A program made the translations under genes and the position numbers. Shown piece after piece: positions 36,501-47,284 of a stretch of 64,000 nucleotides of DNA. This stretch comes from Timema cristinae. Lineage: Eukaryota > Arthropoda > Insecta > Phasmatodea > Timematidae. Each line of letters opens with the position of its first letter. Within the stretch, counting starts at the first letter, position 1. Location: contig JBCFYV010000012.1 in the NCBI GenBank assembly GCA_039000515.1, positions 46,154,364 through 46,218,363 of the forward strand, written 5' to 3'. The notes under the pieces are model-generated. The model had not been told where the DNA came from. It made no database searches and saw nothing but the letters and a program-made list of their open reading frames with translations.

Positions 36501-39500
36501 AACAAAATGGTAGCTATCATTTATCCATGAAAATTACTTTAAGGCAAAAATTTCCAATTTTGACCATATGTCCACAAATAGGCTATATGATATACAAAAT
36601 AGCTTATCATTGTTAAGTTATAGTACTATTAAAATAAAAATCTTTTAGCTAAAATATATTGTTATAAACACAATAGTATTTGAGCTGCAAATACCTATAT
36701 ATTTTTAATTCAGGTCTTTGAAAATAAAATTGATTGTTATGCTCTTTGATGGCCAATGTGTTCCTCTTTTATCAATGGTTCTTGATTGTATATTGTTTCA
36801 TTTATGTCCTTTGCTGGAATGCTCTTTATTGCCATCATGTTTCTGCAACAATGTCTAGTATTTCAGTTCACAAATTTAGTTTAGGAAATGTCTGTATTTT
36901 TTAGATAAAAGAAAAAGTTGTGTAGTGCATGCTACCATTTATTTACCCAAATTTTGAAACCTATTATTTGCAACTATGAAGTTAATGTTGCAACAATGGT
37001 GGTACAATTTTAGCCTTTAAATCTTATGCTAAAGCCATTTTTATAATTGTTGACAAATGTTTGTTTGTAATCCAAGATCTCTTGGGTATTTGGTTTTATT
37101 TAATGTGAGTAAACAACTGTTAACATTTGTACTGTCTAAAAAAATAAACATTGGACATAAGTGGTCGAGCAAATCCAAAATGTTCTTAAATTGCTGAATA
37201 CTAGGCCTACATTACAAAGTATGTTTTACTCGACGTTTATATATTTAAAAAAAAAGGGTTGCATTGTACAATGGTGCACAAAATAATGGATAGGGCCGTG
37301 AGTTTGACATGCCTGGTGTAGATTATAGTATAAAGCCATAGGGTAATTTTTCAGTGTAAATTTAGTGTACAGTAGAATTGAGGGGTTTGGGGCAAAAACA
37401 TGGTAACCCTAATTGATTTAGATAGGATATTTTCACTACTTAAATGTCTATAAAATCCTGCAATGATAAATAAGTAAATACTCATGGATATTAGTTATCC
37501 TCAAGGTCTTGATTGACAATAAAATAAACTAGTAGTTCAAGTGGTATGCGACCAGAAATCCTTGCTAACATATTTTGTTGTCAAATGAGGGTTATCATAT
37601 TTTTAATCTGACCCCCTTAATTATGGCAGGAAGAACCTTTAAGAAGATACAATTCGTAAAAACTGATAAAATGTTACTATATTATTATTATGTTACCTAT
37701 CAGTAATAATAGCTGCAGATCACATAATTAGTTATGTGAATATAATATGAAAATTGTTTTAGTAGCTTTTATATCCACCAAAAAAGTTTATTCATATCTG
37801 AATTTGACTGTAGATATTAATTAAATAATTTTTTTATTGAAAATAGCCATTTTAATAACATAATATCATTTATCTATCCTACATTCAAATCATTGCTTTT
37901 ACATCACTTTTAATATCATAATTCTATTATTAAATTTGTTATATTGTGATTTTGACTAATTTTGTCAATATTGATAGCTTCTTAGATATTAAAGAAAGCA
38001 TTCATATCTTAATTCTCAATTGACTCAGTACCATTTAAAACATATTTCTATCCTACATTGTAACTATTCTTAACTTTACATTGAATTCTATTATTATAAT
38101 TACGATTCCTATAATGTTAAGCGGCTTCATGGTACCGAAGTATAAACATGACTTTAACTCTGAAACTAAGACAAATGGGACTCATGTTTATAATTAATTA
38201 TTTATGAACGTTTTTCATTATTTTTGTCTCTCCTGTCCACCACTGAAGTGGGTCCCACATGTTATGGTACACCTTCTATAGTAGTAGCCACGGTTCTAAA
38301 AGGATTCATTTGATTCCATATATAGCCACTGTTCTAAAAGGATTAATTGGATTTCATACATAGCCTACACTTTAAAACACACAGTATTGTTGTGTGAGCA
38401 TTGATGTTGGTGTTTCAGTGTTGGCCCACCTGAGCACCCACTACCACCTGGTACTGGCCATCTCCGTGCTGTTAGGCTTGTCTAAGGGGATTAAGGCTGT
38501 CTTCCAGGCCCTCATCATACCCAACTACGTCCCGCTGGAGAGATTGCCGCAGCCTCAGGATTGCTCATGGTCAATAACGGGTTAATCTCCCTTGTGCTGG
38601 GTCCCCTCATAGGCAAGTTTTCTTATCTTGAAATCAGTGGTGGTTCATGACGAGTTCCAAGGGGAGGACACATCTCACATGTCTTAAGAAACATGTTTTG
38701 ACTCAAAATAATTATAGAAATCTAATTTGACACTAAATTGGCATATATATAAAATAATTCATAGTCGATAATTACTCATTAAGTGTACCCAATCAGAAAA
38801 TGCATACACAGAAGTCTCTATTAAGGATCTTAAATTAAGTAGGAATACCAAAGGAAAGAAACTTCTTTTCTACTGAGCTTTTAGTGAAGGGATATTGTAT
38901 GTTCTTTGAATCACCTATTTACAAAATATCACAATATTATGAATAAAATCTCAACACACCCAAGCCATAGAATTACTATACAATGTATACAGTCTAAAAC
39001 AGAGCTATATTCAACCTTTTTTGTTTGCATACTTCCAGATAAGGCTAGAAATTGAATGATTTTGACAGTGTAAATCTATCGTTTGCATTAAATAGGTATT
39101 CACAAGATATCCTGATCTATGTTTTTTTTAGTTTTCATTGTAATGTTCAACAAGGGGGAGGGGGAGCTACTGTAGAAAAATAAAAATAATTGTTGGGAGG
39201 GGAATTATTTTGTTAACAGTCACCCGTTGTGACATCTGATCAATAAAGAAATCGGTGTCTAGAATTTTCTGCCAGGAATAAACATTTGAGTGAATAAATA
39301 TTTGTTAAGCTTATATTTTCAAAATAACAATAACAATAAAAATAAATAAATACTAACATGAAGTAAAAATCATTATTTTTTAGATGGATTAAGTTTTATG
39401 ATTGTCTGGCACATGTATTTGTTGAGCCCTAATATAGTTTTGATATGGATTTATTTAATAACTGTAACACAATAATTATATTTTATAGTGACTTGATTAA

Positions 39501-41890
39501 ATTATTTTTGTTTAGAGCAAGAAATGGATTTTATATAATTTTTAATCCTTATCTTTATCAATAGCTAATCAGTCTAAAAAGGCTAGTATTGCTCTTGGTT
39601 TTTTTGAGTAAACTCGGTGAATGACTAGGATTTATTGAAGAAAATACAAAGATGCACAATGGCTGAGTATTTAGATGTTTTTTTGACATCATTAAGTATA
39701 ACCAGGAGCGGACTGAGACAAGAATTAAGCTCTGGCACTTTCACTAACTACTGTGAGGTGTTGAAATTCTTAAAAGCAGGGAACATACATTAAAATGCAG
39801 CAAACTGAGAAATTCTCAACTTTAAAATAATTATATTAATAAATTAGTAAAGTAAAATATTATCTAGTGTATGATTAATTAGTAATTAATACTAACACAA
39901 ATCATGATCATAAAAAACACTTATTCGTTTTATCCTATAATGAGATCAGTCTAGTTTTCAATTGTTCGTTTGTTCCTGCAATTTTATTAATTATTTTAAC
40001 CAAATCAAAGTTCATCATTTTTGTCTTTTTCGGTTGCCATTAACATTAACAATACAAAATTATCGCTGGAGCCTGTAAAAGTAGCTTTTTATAAAATTTC
40101 ACTCTGGTAAAGCTTCTCTTTCAAGAAACTTGTGTAAAATTTGTGTTAACATGTATTTATAAGCTAGATTGATTATAATATAAGCATCAGTAGGTAAATT
40201 ATATCATTGTAGAATAAGGTAACAAAAGATACACCAGTTTTACATGCGAACATGACTTGTTTGTGATTTATACATCAATATAAATTTTTCTTGATGCCTG
40301 TAAAATGTCACTTATTTTCAACATATGTTGGACTTATTAATTGCATGCACAATGAAATAGAGCTTATCTCATTAATAATAGCAATGTATCCTTTAAAGCA
40401 CCAGAAAATCTTAATAATAGAGAAGAATACCAAATATGTAATACAAGTAAGACAAAATAACAAAGAATGACCACTGTTGAGACAATTAAAGGAGTTGTCA
40501 CTAACATAATATTGAGTCAGGAAAGCGCTTCTGCATACAATGACTTACTGTCTGAATGTAATGTAGCCCATCATAACTTACCACCAACGTACAAATTGGA
40601 TACTACTTTTACTATAAGCGCCAGTATCGTGATTTTGTGTATTTAACACCTCTTTTTGTTTTTTTACACACAATCCTAGAAACAAAATTGATATCTTGCT
40701 AGGCTTAGTATTATATTTTATACAGCATTAAATGACATTTTAAAATCGATAAATCAAATGAAATTCAACAAAATTCTGATCTGCATCAATGGCCCATAGG
40801 CCCACATTAGCAGCGGCCTGAATTGCCAAATGGCCAGTCCACTCCTGAAGACAACCCATTTTATGAATACTATGCTCTGAAGAAGAGTAATAGATAAAAC
40901 TTTAAGTGGCTTGTGCAACACACTTGAAAAAAAACCCATGAAACTATCTATTGAACTTTTTTTATTTGCATCAGTTTATGGTTAAGATTTGCCAGATTAG
41001 TTGATTTTAACATTTAGTTTGCTTAAAATCTATTTTCGGGGAATTTTAAAATTTATCACACATAAATATTTTTATTTGTTTTATATAGTCCTTTACAGTA
41101 GAGTGGGGCAAGTGGAGTTTATTATTACCCCTATCTCCCAAGGTCAAAAATTTTTTTATAAAATATTGGTATTATCTTCCCTCCATCCTTCCCAAATTCT
41201 GATTATATGTTCAAGGTTGGTTGTTAGGTTTGTCATAAAATTATTTTGGTATGAAACAAAATCAAATATAATTTCAATTCTTTTTCTAACACTCAAATAA
41301 AAAATTTTAGAATTTTCAAATTTAGTTCATTTCAGGATTTTATAGTTCAAAGGAACTTTCTTTAATATATATTAAGCCTAAATAAAAAGCAGAGGATTTT
41401 GTAACTAAAAACTATTATGAAACTAATAATAGATTCAACTGACACAAAGGAAAATATTTATTTGTAGCAATATTTTCTAAAAGAAGCATTGTAGTTTTTC
41501 ATGGTGCCAAAGTAAGCAAAACTTGATTACACTTTTTATGTGAATTATTCTCATCATAGCACTCAATGGCCATGTTTTTAAAAAAACATACAAGGGTATA
41601 TATAGAAGAGCCAAATGGTCAAATGTTAACAGTCGGATGTTCAATATTAGTGAGTAATTTCAAAATTCCTTTTTTCAGGTTTTGTACGTGACACCAATAT
41701 TACCTACATTCCAGCACTCTATACTACCTCAGCTTTATCGATGTCCTGCATAGTCTTGGGGTTTTACAGAGATCATTGTTCTTTGGAGGAAATCCTCTCA
41801 CTTCACAACCTCAACACGGGCAGACACTTCTGTCATGACAACATAAAAACTAATTCTTGCCCAAAAGTGGGATTTCCGATATTAAAATAA
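18656..41890 (+). CDS. Monocarboxylate transporter-like protein (SLC16/MFS), seven exons
   Basis: Coding exons: 18656-18727, 25619-25745, 30321-30464, 31662-31951, 34067-34745, 38419-38612, 41679-41890. All phases fit except that exon 6 lacks one base near 38550; with it the frame is 572 codons plus stop. The product is a plasma-membrane carrier of the 12-helix type, by family likely moving monocarboxylates or similar small solutes with protons; the substrate cannot be read. Two family signatures are present: PDGGWGW at residues 8-14 leading into helix 1, and [11 protein letters not shown] near 132-142 before helix 5. A hydrophilic loop (about 205-350), typical of the family, separates the six-helix halves. 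The second half ([11 protein letters not shown] onward) holds helices 7-12. The tail (about 535-572) is polar. AATAAA at 42174-42179 could end the transcript. Functional ortholog not assigned. Confidence 0.9.
18970..19132 (-). mobile_element. SINE family C, 3'-truncated
   Basis: On the minus strand: GGTGGCCACGTGGTCTAACAC, ACTCTCGCAGTAGACTAGAC, a weak B-box and part of the body (CCACTCTCCCTCC). The conserved tail is absent. Confidence 0.65.
19353..19626 (-). mobile_element. SINE family B, full length
   Basis: (ATT)n tail at 19355-19381, tail motif from 19382, B-box GAGGTTTGAATCTCGG on minus, A-box side GGCGTAGTTGGCTAACGC at the far end. Close to the copy at 16291. Confidence 0.88.
20523..20564. 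repeat. (CA)n microsatellite
   Basis: CA dinucleotide run with a few CG interruptions at its right end. Confidence 0.9.
21175..21296 (-). mobile_element. tRNA-like SINE head, separate family
   Basis: Minus strand: GCCTCGTGGTAGAGGAGTCA as A-box side and AAGTTCGGTTCCCACC as B-box side, tRNA-like spacing. It lacks the family A/B tail. Could also be a tRNA pseudogene. Confidence 0.5.
21750..22004 (+). mobile_element. SINE family B, 5'-truncated with target duplication
   Basis: A 13-bp duplication TTGATGTCCAAGT (21750-21762, 21992-22004) brackets a copy that starts at GACTGCTGAGGACGGGG. It thus lacks the A-box, then runs through the B-box GGTTCGAATCTCGG and body to GTAAGACGCGGTGCTA and (TTA)n. 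It shows that truncated copies arise during insertion. Confidence 0.9.
22300..22977 (-). mobile_element. Old SINE split by a hAT-like insertion
   Basis: The tail half (22300-22450, CGTGTCTTAATACCAGTTCA...AACCATTCAGGAAAAGCCAC) and head half (22871-22977, AGACCCGGATTGGGTTCAAA...GGCCACTGAAG) are one diverged B/C SINE interrupted by 22451-22869. Confidence 0.7.
22451..22869. mobile_element. hAT-like MITE, 419 bp
   Basis: Starts CAGTGGTGAATTTAAAATTG and ends in the rough inverse (GTGTAAATTCGCTTTCTA). GCGCCCCTAGGC and CCGCCCCTAGGC sit subterminally. Flanking 8-mers ACCCTCAG and GCCCTCAG match at 7 of 8, as a hAT target duplication would. No transposase. A small frame inside (22404-22595 on plus) is chance. 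Confidence 0.75.
23486..23785 (-). mobile_element. SINE family A, full length with target duplication
   Basis: A 10-bp duplication AGTTACAAAT (23486-23495, 23776-23785). On minus: GGTGGTCTAGGGGTAAGGTG, GGGGTTCAATCCTCGG, body, ACCCGAATGGGT, GTAAGACGCGGTGCTA, short (ATA)n. A clean reference copy for this family. Confidence 0.92.
25619..25745 (+). CDS. Transporter exon 2
   Basis: Residues 25-67: rest of helix 1 and start of helix 2 ([20 protein letters not shown]...ETSFLLHLG). Acceptor TTTTTTTTTCAG, donor CTAG|GTACAT, phase 0 to phase 1. FGILFEE is the usual family sequence between the first two helices. Confidence 0.9.
25798..26720 (-). pseudogene. Decayed LINE reverse transcriptase, 3' part
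   Basis: Minus-strand fragments in order: [14 protein letters not shown] (about 26600-26560; catalytic YADD changed to YADN), [18 protein letters not shown] (about 26380-26310), [28 protein letters not shown], then [20 protein letters not shown] and WWKGHSARM. This is the palm/thumb and C-terminal part of a non-LTR reverse transcriptase. The pieces are split by stops and frame changes, so it is dead. Family not fixed. It lies antisense to the transporter, in intron 2. Confidence 0.85.
27340..27562 (+). mobile_element. SINE family A, 5'-truncated with target duplication
   Basis: AAAATCCACAA at 27340-27350 and 27552-27562 flanks a copy starting ATGTGGGGAATGCCAGGCC. The tail shows GGGTAGTAGTAAGACGAGGT, with one extra GTA, then (AAT)n of about 70 bp. 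Confidence 0.9.
28499..28742 (+). mobile_element. SINE family C, full length
   Basis: Head GGCCTCGTTGTTTAATGGGT, B-box GAGGTCCGATCCCGG, body, damaged palindrome (ACCTAAAGGGGT), GTAGTAATACGTGGTGGTAA, A-rich end. Confidence 0.8.
30321..30464 (+). CDS. Transporter exon 3
   Basis: Residues 67-115, phase 1 to phase 1: [20 protein letters not shown] through [12 protein letters not shown]. Covers the helix 2/3 junction (the GP..RRF turn is typical) to the start of helix 4. Acceptor TTTCTTTCAG, donor CTTG|GTACCT. Confidence 0.92.
30612..30968. repeat. Minisatellite, about seven ~50-bp units
   Basis: Units read AATTATACTCTGATCCATTT then GGTCAcCATCAACTaGGCTA, with frequent substitutions and small indels. 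Units begin at about 30618, 30658, 30702, 30738, 30778, 30818, 30860, 30906 and 30950, some partial. Confidence 0.8.
31115..31381 (-). mobile_element. Old SINE family B/C copy
   Basis: Reads in register with family C: damaged tail at left (CCATGTTTTATTACCCGTTG), GTGAGAGTGG, an A run, B-box inverse GGATTCAAACCCTGAGC, and GCGGCCACTGAA at the head. Confidence 0.65.
31662..31951 (+). CDS. Transporter exon 4
   Basis: Residues 115-211: [37 protein letters not shown], then [11 protein letters not shown] and [19 protein letters not shown] up to RPLRKKR. This gives helices 4-6 and the second family signature before helix 5. Phase 1 in, phase 0 out at GAG|GTATGG. A stronger-looking donor (GTGAGT, 31960) lies 8 bp on but would break the frame. 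GC content is clearly higher than in the flanks. Confidence 0.9.
31952..34066. other. Transporter intron 4 (2.1 kb)
   Basis: GTATGG...TTACCAGAG. Contains the tRNA-like inverted-end element (32315-32496). Positions 32750-33640 have a hAT-like flavour (ACTGGGCATATGCCC at left, CCCAGGGCGCC at right) but I could not fix the ends. No other gene seen. Confidence 0.65.
32315..32496 (+). mobile_element. tRNA-like element with perfect 26-bp inverted ends, copy 2
   Basis: Ends 32315-32340 and 32471-32496 are exact inverted copies (TGACACCTGGACA / TGTCCAGGTGTCA and the adjoining AT-rich part). The right half is tRNA-like: CCTGGATAGCTCAGTGGTAA, an anticodon-arm-like GTGGC-GTACTAA-GCCGA, GGGTTCGATTCCC, GTGTCCAGG. 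The inverted end includes the tRNA acceptor stem. Probably a tRNA-derived repeat, not a working tRNA gene: anticodon and T stems carry mismatches. Confidence 0.8.
34067..34745 (+). CDS. Transporter exon 5
   Basis: Residues 212-438. The first 140 residues are the hydrophilic central loop, rich in charge, with several Cys and Gln ([10 protein letters not shown]). [18 protein letters not shown] begins helix 7, and [20 protein letters not shown] covers helix 8 and the following loop. Phase 0 in, phase 1 out at ACTT|GTGAGT. The acceptor is CCAGAG; only the second AG (34065-34066) keeps frame. Confidence 0.9.
34908..35180 (+). mobile_element. tRNA-derived SINE, separate family
   Basis: Head CCTTAGCTTAGTCGGTAGCA, B-box GGGTTGGATTCCTGG, then a 190-bp body unlike families A-C, ending A-rich (AATAAAAGGCTTCAATAAAA). 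The end is approximate. Confidence 0.6.
35960..37316. mobile_element. hAT-like non-autonomous element, 1.36 kb
   Basis: Left end AGGTGTGTCAAATTC, right end inverse GAGTTTGACATGCCT. Flanking 8-mers TGTAGATA (35952) and TGTAGATT (37317) match at 7 of 8. GAGCCACATTG and GGGGCCACA lie inside the left end, GGGCCGTGAG inside the right. No transposase frame. Confidence 0.65.
38419..38612 (+). CDS. Transporter exon 6, with one-base deletion
   Basis: Residues 438-503. [40 protein letters not shown] and ERLP give helices 9-10. After TTGCCG the frame slips by one base; the other frame then reads [18 protein letters not shown], the expected helix 11 start. The next exon joins only in that frame. The break is at about 38548-38554. 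It is most likely a sequencing error; a recent null allele is the alternative. Donor is GC: ATAG|GCAAGT. Confidence 0.88.
38613..41678. other. Transporter intron 6 (3.1 kb), GC-AG
   Basis: GCAAGT...CTTTTTTCAG. AT-rich; I see no SINE of families A-C and no gene. A G-rich tract (GGGGGAGGGGGAG) is near 39155. Confidence 0.7.
41679..41890 (+). CDS. Transporter exon 7 (terminal)
   Basis: Residues 503-572 then [23 protein letters not shown] ends helix 11 and starts helix 12 ([12 protein letters not shown]), followed by a polar tail with four Cys or His-rich bits (HFCHDN, NSCPK). Confidence 0.88.
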
Positions 41891-43180
41891 GATTTTATTT
41901 ATTGAAACAGATTGAAAGACCTAGGAATTTCTTTACAGCTACAATATCTTTGTATACAGAAAGAAAGGAGTTAATAGTGAAAGAAAGGGATAAGGGAGAA
42001 TACATTTAAGAAGAAAGAGAGTTCTCATTGTAGCTATGTGGTAGCTTTGACATGACACTTTCCAATGGCAGATTGACTAATGGTTCATTGAAGTTAACTC
42101 TTAACATTTAATTGATATTTAGAAGGTACTTTCAATCCCAAAATTTGTTTTTTTTTCAATGCATTTACTCAATAATAAATAATATTATCACAGTTTAATA
42201 CTACATTTTTAACTGATTGAAAACAAAAAACAAAATAGAAAAATATTTTTGACCACACAGTTCAAACAAACTTATTGATAAACCACTTAATGTTTAGCCT
42301 CTAAACATATGAAACTACATTAGTAGTCAAAGTTTTGCCTCATGTTTGAAAGCCAAAAATCATTTTAAGCCTTATTTTCGTCTACGAGAGGAAATAAAAA
42401 TATCAAGTCACCATTCAGGGACCGCAGCTCCTGACAAGGTGATTCAAAGTTTACAAATATTGGATGTAATATCGCCTTGTACCTATTTACAGAACTTACA
42501 ATTAATCACACCACCAAAAATTTTGTTTAGAGCGGTGTTCCCAAACCCTTCAAATTAATTGATTATTTTGCTAAAAAATTTTACATTTCACGGTTGCGGA
42601 AAAAACAGCCATACAGGTACCATTTGTCAGGTTGTTTGGAAAACCAATAATACTTGTTACAAGGACCAGTGAAATCAAGCCTTTTTTTGCCATTAAAAAA
42701 AGGCGCATAATTGAAATCGCAAAAATTTAAAAACAAACTTGGTAATGTATTTTTTTAAAAGCGTCTAGACTCATTGCCAACTGTAGCCAGAGTGTTTTGT
42801 TAAGAGATTTAAATATAGTCCAAATTGTTGGTAACTGTCTGCTAATAGGACAAGCAATGAATGTGATAAAATAAAAATCAAGCATTTTTGGGTGGAGATG
42901 ACAGCAGTTTTCTAGATTTGTGTACAATACCTACTACACTTGTGTAACATATCCATGAAGATGAAGTCTTTGGGCCCGTAAAATTAAATATAATAAAACA
43001 AGACTACATAATATGTAATTTTTTTTTGTCAGAATATGTTTATTTTAAGCTATAATAGGTGGGGGTGTTAGCGGGAACAAAAATAATCATTACCAAGTTT
43101 TTATGAAAAACATGGTGTAATGTAGTAAGGAAACGAATTATCAATACAAGAGTCGAATTCAATATAAAAATATAAATATA
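41891..43180. other. 3' flank of the transporter gene
   Basis: Likely holds the 3' UTR; AATAAA at 42174-42179 is the first candidate polyadenylation signal. No other gene seen. Confidence 0.45.
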
Positions 43181-44456
43181 CAACCAATGAATAACTGAAG
43201 TTTAGACTAGTTACAAAGTTGCAAGGTTCCTTTGATTAACAAATTATACTTGAAGAGTGGAAGTTAGTTAATTAAAACCTTGATGTGTAACAATTATAGT
43301 GTAACAAAGGTGAGTATGGAAGACTTAGATATATATTTCTAGATTAAATAAAATAAAAATAAAAATTTTTTATGACATTATAAAGTAAGACTATCTTACA
43401 TAAAATACATATAACAAATAACATTTTAAAATAATAAATTAAAACATAATAGTTTAAGTCAATAGATTTAGTAAGAAAATGTAAATTGATAATATTTTGG
43501 TTGCTAATTGTTGGATGTTAAAGATTGAGAATAAATTATAAAATTGAAGTTTATATTTTTAAAAACTGAAATTTAGGCTTACTGATTTGAATGCCCTTGT
43601 TCCTTTTTTTCTTTCCAAGCTGGTATGTATTAGCTCAAAGTTCGACATGTTTCGGCGTAACAAAAAAACAACTCATCAGGCTATAGAATAAAAATCAAAC
43701 AAGTTATGGTACAATCCAGTGTGAATTATTAGACATGAAAATTTTACTGTGCAAAAGTTAAAATTTTGAACAGAATATGAAGGAAATAAACTAAAGAAAA
43801 AAATATGCTATTTCTTTCAACTAAAGAAAGAAAATATGCTATTTCTTTCTTTAGTTTATTTCCTTCTATTCTGTTCATAATTAACTTTTGCACAGTAAAA
43901 TTTTCATGTCTAATAATTCACACTGGATTGTACCATAACTTGTTTTGATTTTTATTCTATAGCCTGATGATGGCATCATTTGTTTCGCCGAAACATGTCG
44001 CAACTTTGAGCTAATACATACCAGCTTGGAAAGAAAAAAAGGAACAAGGGCATTCAAATCAGATAAGCCTGAATTCAGTATTAAAAATATAAATTTAAAT
44101 TTTTAAATTTATTCTCCAATCTTTAACACCCAAAAAAAATTAAAACCCAAAAAATTTTATCAATTTACATTTTCTTATCACTATTGACAAAATATTATTT
44201 TTTAAATTTTATTATTTTAAAATGTTTTTTTTAATGTATTTTTATGTAAGTGTCTTATTTTAAAAGTCTAAAAATTTTTTTTTTTATTTTATCTTTAATC
44301 AGCATATATATTAAGTTTTCCATACCACCTTTGTTACATATTTGTTACACATCAAGGTTTTAATTAACTAACTTCCACTCTTAAAAGTTAATTTGTTAAT
44401 CAAAGGAACCTTTGCAAACTTTGTAATAGTCTAAATTTCAGTTTATTCTTTGGTTG
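43181..44456. repeat. 1.3-kb palindrome with Penelope-like end sequence
   Basis: Arm 1 (43181 to about 43803) and arm 2 (about 43844-44456) are inverted copies; the right arm carries many small indels and longer homopolymers than the left. Each arm, read the same way, has CTGATGA...GCCGAAACATGTCG (minus strand 43641-43682; plus strand 43961-44002). This is typical of terminal repeats of Penelope-like retroelements and resembles a hammerhead ribozyme core. The centre has two direct copies of AAAATATGCTATTTCTTTC. No reverse transcriptase is seen. Confidence 0.75.
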
Positions 44457-47284
44457 TTAATTTATTTTTTTTATATTAATAAAAAACCTTGTATTTACCA
44501 ATTTTTGTTTTTTTACCAAAAGCCAATCAGTGCCGAAAAAATTTAAATGAATTAAAAATGTGATAGAAAGAGATCTTGGGGGCGTTGCTTGTGCAGTCCC
44601 TATTGTTTTAAAGCTGGTTTTAATGTCAACTGTAATATAGTGTAGTACATTAAGTTTAAGTTTAAAACTAACTTACATTTGTTTATTTATAACTACATTC
44701 CTAAACAAAAGAGACCTCCCTCTGCCCTCTCAATGACAATTTTATAACCCTTTCAAATTTCATCAACATGACTTTGCTAGGAAAACTGCTTATAATCTGA
44801 TAATAACCATATCACTCTTGTTAAACGGGCATGTCAACTAATATCGCATTTGGATCAAAGACCTGAAATATTTTTAATATTTTGTAACAATACTTGATTA
44901 AATTTCTGTTTCTGGAACACTTTCAAATATATTTAATTAAAGTAGTACCACTTATTTTAAAGAGTTTTTGATCCCTTTGAAAAATTTGGCATATAAATTT
45001 TTCTGAAAAAAAATTTGTTAGAAACCTAATGGATACATTAATTAATAGATGCAAAGATTTTTATTTGGTTAACAATAGCTTAGTGTTTTTCAAAAATTTT
45101 AAAGTGCCAGACTTAAGTTTTTAATATATAGGAAACATTAGGCCTAAAACAAAGTCCCAATTTTTTGGAAAATATGAAGCCTTATTTTGCCCCAATTGAT
45201 TATCAACTGAAACTTTTTTCAAAATATTAAATGGAAAAATAGTACCTTAAATCTTCTTTTAAATTTGGGGTAAGTATGGCAGTTCTTTTTTGGGTAAATA
45301 TTTAGAAATAAAATCACTTAGGATTTTCATGAAACTAGTTTTTTGGTGCCTTTATTTAAGACTTTAAAAGTAATATTTTATAGATATGATTATTTTGGGG
45401 ATTAATAATATAAAATTTGTATATAATTTTTGTACTTTATAAACTGGCTTTTTCTAAACCATGTTGGTTAGGTGAAAATTGGATATATAAAAAAATGATC
45501 ATTAGTATTTTAGATTGTAATATTTAAAATGAATTAGTGCCTAATGGGTTTAAAAAAATGTAAGAAGGTAAAAACACTGTACAATACTGTAAAGAATTGA
45601 TATGAAGGAAACCCAAACCCGAAAGCAAAGTACACCCATATTTGACAAAATTCCCCTTTCTTTTTTTGTACATCAACCTTTCCAAAATTTGTACATGAAG
45701 AGGTAGTGTTTTCTTTTTAGTACTGTAAATTCTTAATCCTGTTAAGGGGTTTTACACACAGGTAGTATTAATTTTTTAAAAAGTCCATGCATATTTCCTA
45801 ATTCTATAATACAAGATGTACCTTTTTAATATATATGTGGATAACTATATTTTTTTTCTTTTTTAAAGTATTAAAATAAATACATTTTAATATTATAGTG
45901 CTTTTTTTTTGTTTCTTATAGCAATTTTATTTCTTTTTAAAAAAATTTCTTTCAAAGTTGGTGTTACTCGCCTTTAAATTCACTTTTACAAATGACAATG
46001 TAAACAACATGTCAAACAAATTTAACATCTTTGTCTTTTTTATCTTAGGTTCTTTGTGGGGAACATCTTTGTGTGGTTTTGCCCGGGGGTTGAATTTAAT
46101 AATAATATCTTAATTTGTGTTTAGATACTTGTTCGGCAAGATAAAAAATAAAATATCTTTGATACCCTTTAAAAAATTTTTTAGAAATGAGATAAAACAA
46201 CCATATAAACAAACATTTAACAAAGGTGACTAAGTACTTTTTAAAATGATTGGGTTTTCCCTTCTCTTTCCCGAGGAACCTGGCAAAGTCTTAGTTACCC
46301 CTACTTCAGTGAAAAGCATTAGTTTGAAAGTAACTTTATAAAATATTCACCACACCATACATTATTTTTTAAAAAATCGTGCAAAATTTTCCAAAAGATT
46401 AACTACGTTGGGGTACAAAAAGAACTTTATGTTTTTAAACTAATAGGTAATAATGTGAGGCCTAGCCATAATGTTTTTTTGGAGGGCACGTGAAGTCAAA
46501 AATTATTTGTGCCTAAAAATTTTAATAAAGTGACATTTTTTTTTGAAATTTTTGGGGGAAAAAACCATTTAAAATCACTGTGGACATGAGAAAAATAGTT
46601 TCCAAATTTTTAAATTTTAATTTATACCCCGTAATCATGTTTTTTATAGGCTATTTGATTATTGAACATGCCCTTAAAAATTAGGTTATTTGGGAAAATT
46701 AGTTTAAGTATACGTCAATAAAAGTGATAAGATTTTTTCTTTAAAGTAATGAGCAGCCAAAGACAGTCAAAAGTTAAGAAAAAAAAGTCAGAATGATGAA
46801 ATATATCACTAGGCCCAGTATTTTTAAATTTAAAGCATACGTAGATTTTATATTTTAACTTTTTAGTACCCACATTAAAACATTTTTAAAAATAATAAAA
46901 ATTTTTTTCAAATTGCTTAATTTTTTTAACAAATCGGGAAAAAAAAAAATCATTTCCCGGGACATAAACTTTTAAATTTTTGGGAACTGCCCCCTTAAAA
47001 ACAAGGATAAATAGTCACCCAAAACCAAATATTAAAAGGGGAAAATTTTTTATTAAATAATAACAATAACATTTTTTGAAAAAATTTTAATTTTTTGGTA
47101 GGGGTTTTTGTTTTGGGGGTACAAGCTAACCTTTTTTTTTCATTTTTTTTTAACCCAAAATTCATCATGCATCACAGAAAAGAGAACTAGGCAAACTGTT
47201 AACTATTATTTAAATTTTGGGGCTGATCCTGTGGATAACCATAAACATTATAGTTTATGAAACATAAAAATTTAAAATTTTTTT

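Larger units (their letters stand above)
34746..38418. other. Transporter intron 5 (3.7 kb)
   Basis: GTGAGT...GTGTTTCAG. Holds a tRNA-like SINE (34908-35180) and a hAT-like element (35960-37316). Positions 35181-35959 and 37317-38418 are AT-rich with no gene seen. Confidence 0.7.
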
